This document shows, piece after piece, positions 60,610 through 64,000 of a stretch of DNA of 64,000 bases (positions are counted from its first letter, which is position 1; each line of letters begins with the position of its first letter). The translations under genes and the position numbers were made by a program. Under the pieces are notes generated by a model that worked only from the letters and a program-made list of their open reading frames with translations, was not told where the DNA came from and ran no database searches. Where the stretch lies: contig JACRHL010000006.1 in assembly GCA_016212085.1 (NCBI GenBank), forward strand, positions 186,001 to 250,000. The letters run 5' to 3'. The DNA is from Nitrospirota bacterium (GTDB lineage: Bacteria > Nitrospirota > JACRHL01).

Positions 60610-63591
60610 TCAGGCGGATTCCGGCGCGAAGCCGTGGCGCAGCGTGTTCTCGGTGATGGTGACCGGCAGCAGGCATTGCAGCAGATAGTCCGGCCCCCCC
60701 GCCTTGGTGCCCAGGCCCGACAGGCGGAAGCCGCCGAACGGCTGGCGCCCCACCAGGGCCCCGGTGATGCCCCGGTTGATGTAAAGGTTGCCCACCCGGA
60801 ACTCGCGCTTCACCCGCTCGATGGCGCGCGGGCTGCGCGAGAACAGGCCGCCGGTGAGGGCATAATCGCCGTCGTTGGCCAGGGCGATGGCGTGCTCCAG
60901 GCCGTCCGCCATCAACACCGCCAGCACCGGCCCGAATACCTCCTCCCGCGCCAGCCGGCTGTTGGGGGCGATGCCCGTGAACAGGGCCGGCCCCACGTAC
61001 TGCCCCGCCTCGGGCAGCGTGTCCACGGTCAGCGCCGGATGGCCCTCCTTGTGCCCCAGGTCGATGTAGCCCCGCACCCGGTCGCGGGCGCGGCGGTCCA
61101 CCAGGGGGCCGATGCGGTACCTGGGATCCTCCGGCGGACCCACGGGCAGCGCGGCGATGGCGTCCGCCAGCCGCGCCACCAGGGCGTCGTGCACGGCGCG
61201 GTGGGCGATCACCCGCGAGCAGGCGGAGCACTTCTGGCCCTGGAAGCCCGTGGCGGAGGCGACGATGCCCGCCACCGCCTGGTCCAGGTCGGCGCTGTCG
61301 TCCACGATGATGGCGTTCTTGCCGCCCATCTCGGCCACCAGGTGCTTGACCGACCGCGCCCCGGTCGCCACCTCGCCGGCCATGCGGTGCAGCGCCAGGC
61401 CCACGGCGCGGGAGCCGGTGAAGGCGATCAGGTCCACGCCCGCGTGGGCCGCCAGGGTTCTGCCCGTCTCCCCGTTTCCCGGCAACAGGTGCAGGGCGCC
61501 CGCGGGCACCCCGGCTTCCGCCAGCAGGGCGAACAGCCGCGCGCCGCACACGGGGGCCCGTTCCGACGGCTTGAACACCACCGTGTTGCCGGTCACCAGG
61601 GCCGCCGCCACCATGCCGGTGGCGATGGCCAGGGGAAAGTTCCACGGCGCGATCACCGCCGCCACCCCGCGCGGGATGTAATGCAGTGCGTTGACCTCGC
61701 CCGGATAGGCGGCGCCCAGGCGGCGCGGCACGGCCAGGCGGCGCATCCGGGCGGCGTAGTAGTCCAGGAAGTCGATGGCCTCGGCCACCTCGGCGTCGGC
61801 CTCCAGGCGGTGCTTGCCCACCTCGAACAGCATCAGCGCCGCCAGGTCGTGGCGCTCCCGCCCCATGAGCCGGGCGGCCTGCTCCAGGATGGCGGCGCGT
61901 TCCCCGGCCGGGGTGGCCGCCCAGGCGGGGGCGGCGGCCACGGCGGCGGCCACCGCCAGTTCCACCTGCTCCGGCCCGCAGCAGGCCACGGAGCCCACCA
62001 CCCTGCCGTCCCGGGACGGGTCGTGGGAGACGATGCGGGCGGTCACCGCCACCGCCCGCCCGCCGATCACCGCCTCGTGCCGCCCGCCCAGGGTGGTCCG
62101 CACCCGCTCCTGGGCCGCGTCGAACCGGGCGCGCACGGCGGCGCGGGAAAAGTCGGAAAGGGGCGTGTTCTCGAACTCCGGCCTGGGGGGCGGAGGTGGC
62201 GCCTTGGGGGTGGGCGGCGCCAGCACCTGTTCCGCGTCGGCCCGCTTGCCGTACATGGCGCGCAGCATGGAGCTGTTGGCGGTGTTTTCCAGCAGGCGCC
62301 GCACCAGGTAGGCCATGCCCGGCAGCAGCTCCCCCACCGGGCAGTAGGCGCGCACGCGGAAGCCCTGCCTTACCAGGGCCTTCTGGAGCGGCTCCGCCAT
62401 GCCGTGGATCACCTGGAACTCGTAGCCGTCCGGCCCGATGCCGCGCCGCCGGGCCTGGTGCACCGCCACGGCGATGCTGCGCGGGTTGTGGGTGCCCAAG
62501 GCGGGATCGACCGCGTCCACGTTGTCCAGCAGCGTGGCGGTCAGGCGCTCGAAGGCCAGGTCGGTTTGCGCCTTGTCCTCCCACACGGGCACGGGCCAGC
62601 CGTGGTAGCGGGCGGTGACGACCTCCTGATCCCAATAGGCCCCCTTCACCAGGCGCACGCCCAGGCGCCGGCCCCGCTCGCGGCACCAGGCGAGCAGCGC
62701 GTCAAGGTCGTCCGGCGTCTCCTTCAGGTAGGCCTGCAACACCACCCCGCAGGCGGGGCCGCCGGCAAAGGCGTCCTCCTCCAGCAGGCCGCGCACGGCG
62801 GCCAGGGTGAGGTCCTTCAGGGCGTAATGCTCCATGTCCACGTGCACGTGGGCGTGCAGCCGCTGGGCCTGTTGCAGGATGGGGCGCAGGGCGTTCTTGG
62901 CGCGCTCCAGGCTGTCGTCCCACGCCAGCGGGTCGAGCAGCGGGTCCAGGGCGGACAGCTTGACGGACACATTCACGCGGGGCACCGGCCCACGGCCGGA
63001 ACGGCCGAGCAGCGGTTGATCGGGCCAGCGCGGGGCCTCCGTGGCCAGGCGATCGAGCAGCTCCCGGTAGCGGGTGCGGTACGCCTCCGCCTCCGGGAGG
63101 GTGAGGGTGGCCTCGCCCAGCAGGTCCACGCTGGTGGCGCAGCCGCCTTCCCATATGCCTTTCAGCCTGGGAAGGGCCGCGTCCAGGTCGGCACCCACGA
63201 TGAACTGGCGGGCCAGGTCCGCCGCCTGGGCGCGGATCACCCGCGCCGCCACGTGCTTGAACGGCCCGCCGCGCCGCATGAACACCACGCCCGCCGCCAT
63301 GGCGGGGGAGACGGACGCCGCCAGGTGGCCGAAATATTCATCCGCCAGCGCCACCAGCCGGGCGTCGTCGCGCAGCACCGGCAGCACGTCCACGAAGCGC
63401 AGCAGGGCCGTGCGGAACTCGGCGTTCTCCATGGCGCGGGCGGCGATGCGCCCCTTCCAGGCGGATTTCTCGAACAGCGCCGGGGGCGTGTCGCCCATGG
63501 CGGCCAGCAGCTCCAGGCCGATCCCGCGGATGGATTCCTCCGCCGGGGCGGGCGGATGGGCCGAGGGCGGGGCGAAGTCGGTCGCGGACAT
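60610..63591 (-). CDS. putA: Bifunctional proline dehydrogenase / delta-1-pyrroline-5-carboxylate dehydrogenase
   Basis: A 993-residue PutA without the N-terminal DNA-binding domain. The proline dehydrogenase domain (about 100-440) has VNVSVKLSALDP, AHVHVDMEHYA, and RGRRLGVRLVKGAYWD with FAD-binding residues, and GYEFQVIHGM. The P5C dehydrogenase half (about 500-980) has AVIAPWNFPLAIATGM, FTGSRAVGLAL, VAEMGGKNAIIVD (catalytic Glu), GFQGQKCSACSR (catalytic Cys) and EVFGPVLAV. It oxidises proline to glutamate at the membrane. The ATG at 63591 is preferred; ATG 63660 is also in frame. A hairpin aagggcc-aggg-ggccctt (63640-63657) lies in the upstream region. Confidence 0.95.
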   Translation of the reverse strand: MSATDFAPPSAHPPAPAEESIRGIGLELLAAMGDTPPALFEKSAWKGRIAARAMENAEFRTALLRFVDVLPVLRDDARLVALADEYFGHLAASVSPAMAAGVVFMRRGGPFKHVAARVIRAQAADLARQFIVGADLDAALPRLKGIWEGGCATSVDLLGEATLTLPEAEAYRTRYRELLDRLATEAPRWPDQPLLGRSGRGPVPRVNVSVKLSALDPLLDPLAWDDSLERAKNALRPILQQAQRLHAHVHVDMEHYALKDLTLAAVRGLLEEDAFAGGPACGVVLQAYLKETPDDLDALLAWCRERGRRLGVRLVKGAYWDQEVVTARYHGWPVPVWEDKAQTDLAFERLTATLLDNVDAVDPALGTHNPRSIAVAVHQARRRGIGPDGYEFQVIHGMAEPLQKALVRQGFRVRAYCPVGELLPGMAYLVRRLLENTANSSMLRAMYGKRADAEQVLAPPTPKAPPPPPRPEFENTPLSDFSRAAVRARFDAAQERVRTTLGGRHEAVIGGRAVAVTARIVSHDPSRDGRVVGSVACCGPEQVELAVAAAVAAAPAWAATPAGERAAILEQAARLMGRERHDLAALMLFEVGKHRLEADAEVAEAIDFLDYYAARMRRLAVPRRLGAAYPGEVNALHYIPRGVAAVIAPWNFPLAIATGMVAAALVTGNTVVFKPSERAPVCGARLFALLAEAGVPAGALHLLPGNGETGRTLAAHAGVDLIAFTGSRAVGLALHRMAGEVATGARSVKHLVAEMGGKNAIIVDDSADLDQAVAGIVASATGFQGQKCSACSRVIAHRAVHDALVARLADAIAALPVGPPEDPRYRIGPLVDRRARDRVRGYIDLGHKEGHPALTVDTLPEAGQYVGPALFTGIAPNSRLAREEVFGPVLAVLMADGLEHAIALANDGDYALTGGLFSRSPRAIERVKREFRVGNLYINRGITGALVGRQPFGGFRLSGLGTKAGGPDYLLQCLLPVTITENTLRHGFAPESA

Positions 63592-63754
63592 CAGGACGGA
63601 CCTCCCGGACAGGGGGAAGCCCCACTCCAGCCGGTTGGAAAGGGCCAGGGGGCCCTTCATCCCCGCGGGGGGCTCTCCATCATAGCGTAGCGTAAAAGCG
63701 CGGGACTCAAGACCCAGTTCGGGGCCACGGCCAGGTCACCCAGGCGCCTTCACG

Positions 63755-64000
63755 TCATCCGGTTTCGGCGGCGGGCCGCGCCTTGAGCAGCAGCAATCCC
63801 CCCGCCAGCAGCAGGTAGGCCAGGCAGAACTGCCCGGAAAGGGCCGAGCCCACCGTGCCGGGCCAGAACAGGCGGCCGTCCTCGAACGGCGAGTGGATCA
63901 GCCCCACCAGCGAAAAAAGCGCCCCCAGCCCTGCGAACACGGCGGCGGCCCGGAACCGGCGGTCGATGACAAAGGCCAGCATGGTGGCCCAGATCAGGGC
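63755..64000 (-). CDS. C-terminal part of a multi-pass membrane protein
   Basis: The frame is open to the window edge, so 5' coding sequence lies outside; about 81 residues remain. Two or three hydrophobic helices are visible (about 18-34, 52-72), around the motif FVIDRRFRAAAVFAGLGALFSLVGLIHSP. The pattern is like the end of NCS2/AzgA-type permeases, but too little is present to be sure. It runs toward putA, 163 nt away, in the same direction. Confidence 0.55.
   Translation of the reverse strand, partial: ALIWATMLAFVIDRRFRAAAVFAGLGALFSLVGLIHSPFEDGRLFWPGTVGSALSGQFCLAYLLLAGGLLLLKARPAAETG

Noticed and set aside
59905-63690. A very long plus-strand open frame (over 1200 codons) opposite putA
   Set aside because: Its composition is dominated by Gly, His, Gln, Ala and Val, with no domain motifs; it is the antisense shadow of the intact putA and SDR genes, as expected in GC-rich DNA.

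Overview
The window is GC-rich chromosomal DNA from a Gram-negative bacterium, most likely a member of the Pseudomonadota. Supporting genes are BamD, Lgt, PutA, FxsA, EttA, a RpoH-type sigma factor carrying the RpoH box, an NtrC-class regulator and a GatCAB set. The lineage cannot be placed more precisely by eye. Coding density is high, and many genes overlap by 4 nt (ATGA or GTGA), so most regions read as translationally coupled operons. I saw no rRNA, tRNA, CRISPR array, prophage or transposase gene. Mobile DNA appears only as two kinds of short non-coding repeat.

Layout. 1-2 kb: the end of a flavin oxidoreductase, then a convergent response regulator with a degenerate HD-GYP domain. 2-12 kb (minus strand): a membrane-hairpin SMC-like ATPase, tmk, holB, ricT, metG, a tandem SagB-type nitroreductase, a DUF2064 transferase and hemW. 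12-20 kb (plus): a DUF502 membrane protein, glmU, a UvrD/PcrA helicase and gatCAB, closed by a strong terminator. 20-21 kb (minus): a KamA-family radical SAM enzyme coupled to a 44-residue membrane peptide. 21.5-30.1 kb (plus): a chemotaxis cluster, cheR-cheD-cheB-[soluble receptor-like protein]-[STAS]-cheY-cheA-[pentaheme cytochrome c]-[receptor remnant]-cheW.

30.1-43 kb: mostly minus strand, with dusB, tsaD, a small membrane protein, bamD, a large PKD/FG-GAP lipoprotein, algH, a PolB-like exonuclease, prmA, a PAP2 phosphatase that seems to use a non-canonical start, fxsA, a hemerythrin and a pseudouridine synthase. A NYN-LOTUS protein is encoded on the plus strand inside this block. 42.6-55.4 kb (plus): the RpoH-type sigma factor, a 51-residue zinc-ribbon protein, an aldolase/dehydrogenase fusion, a histidine kinase with its sigma-54 regulator, a cold-shock-like protein of unknown function, ettA, infA, an HDOD protein and a kinase-receiver hybrid. 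55.7-64 kb: a two-gene AmmeMemoRadiSam system, a phosphoglycolate-phosphatase-like HAD protein, lgt, a short-chain dehydrogenase homologue lacking most of its catalytic motifs, putA and the end of a membrane protein.

Most unusual points. The chemotaxis cluster carries a cytoplasmic receptor-like protein, a STAS protein and a five-heme cytochrome, suggesting a redox-linked chemosensory system. A pair of 170-bp multi-hairpin repeats provides the stop codons of cheW and of the aldolase gene, shows a compensatory base-pair change, and one copy was later hit by a 165-bp terminal-inverted-repeat element. Two enzyme homologues (HD-GYP and SDR) have lost key residues.
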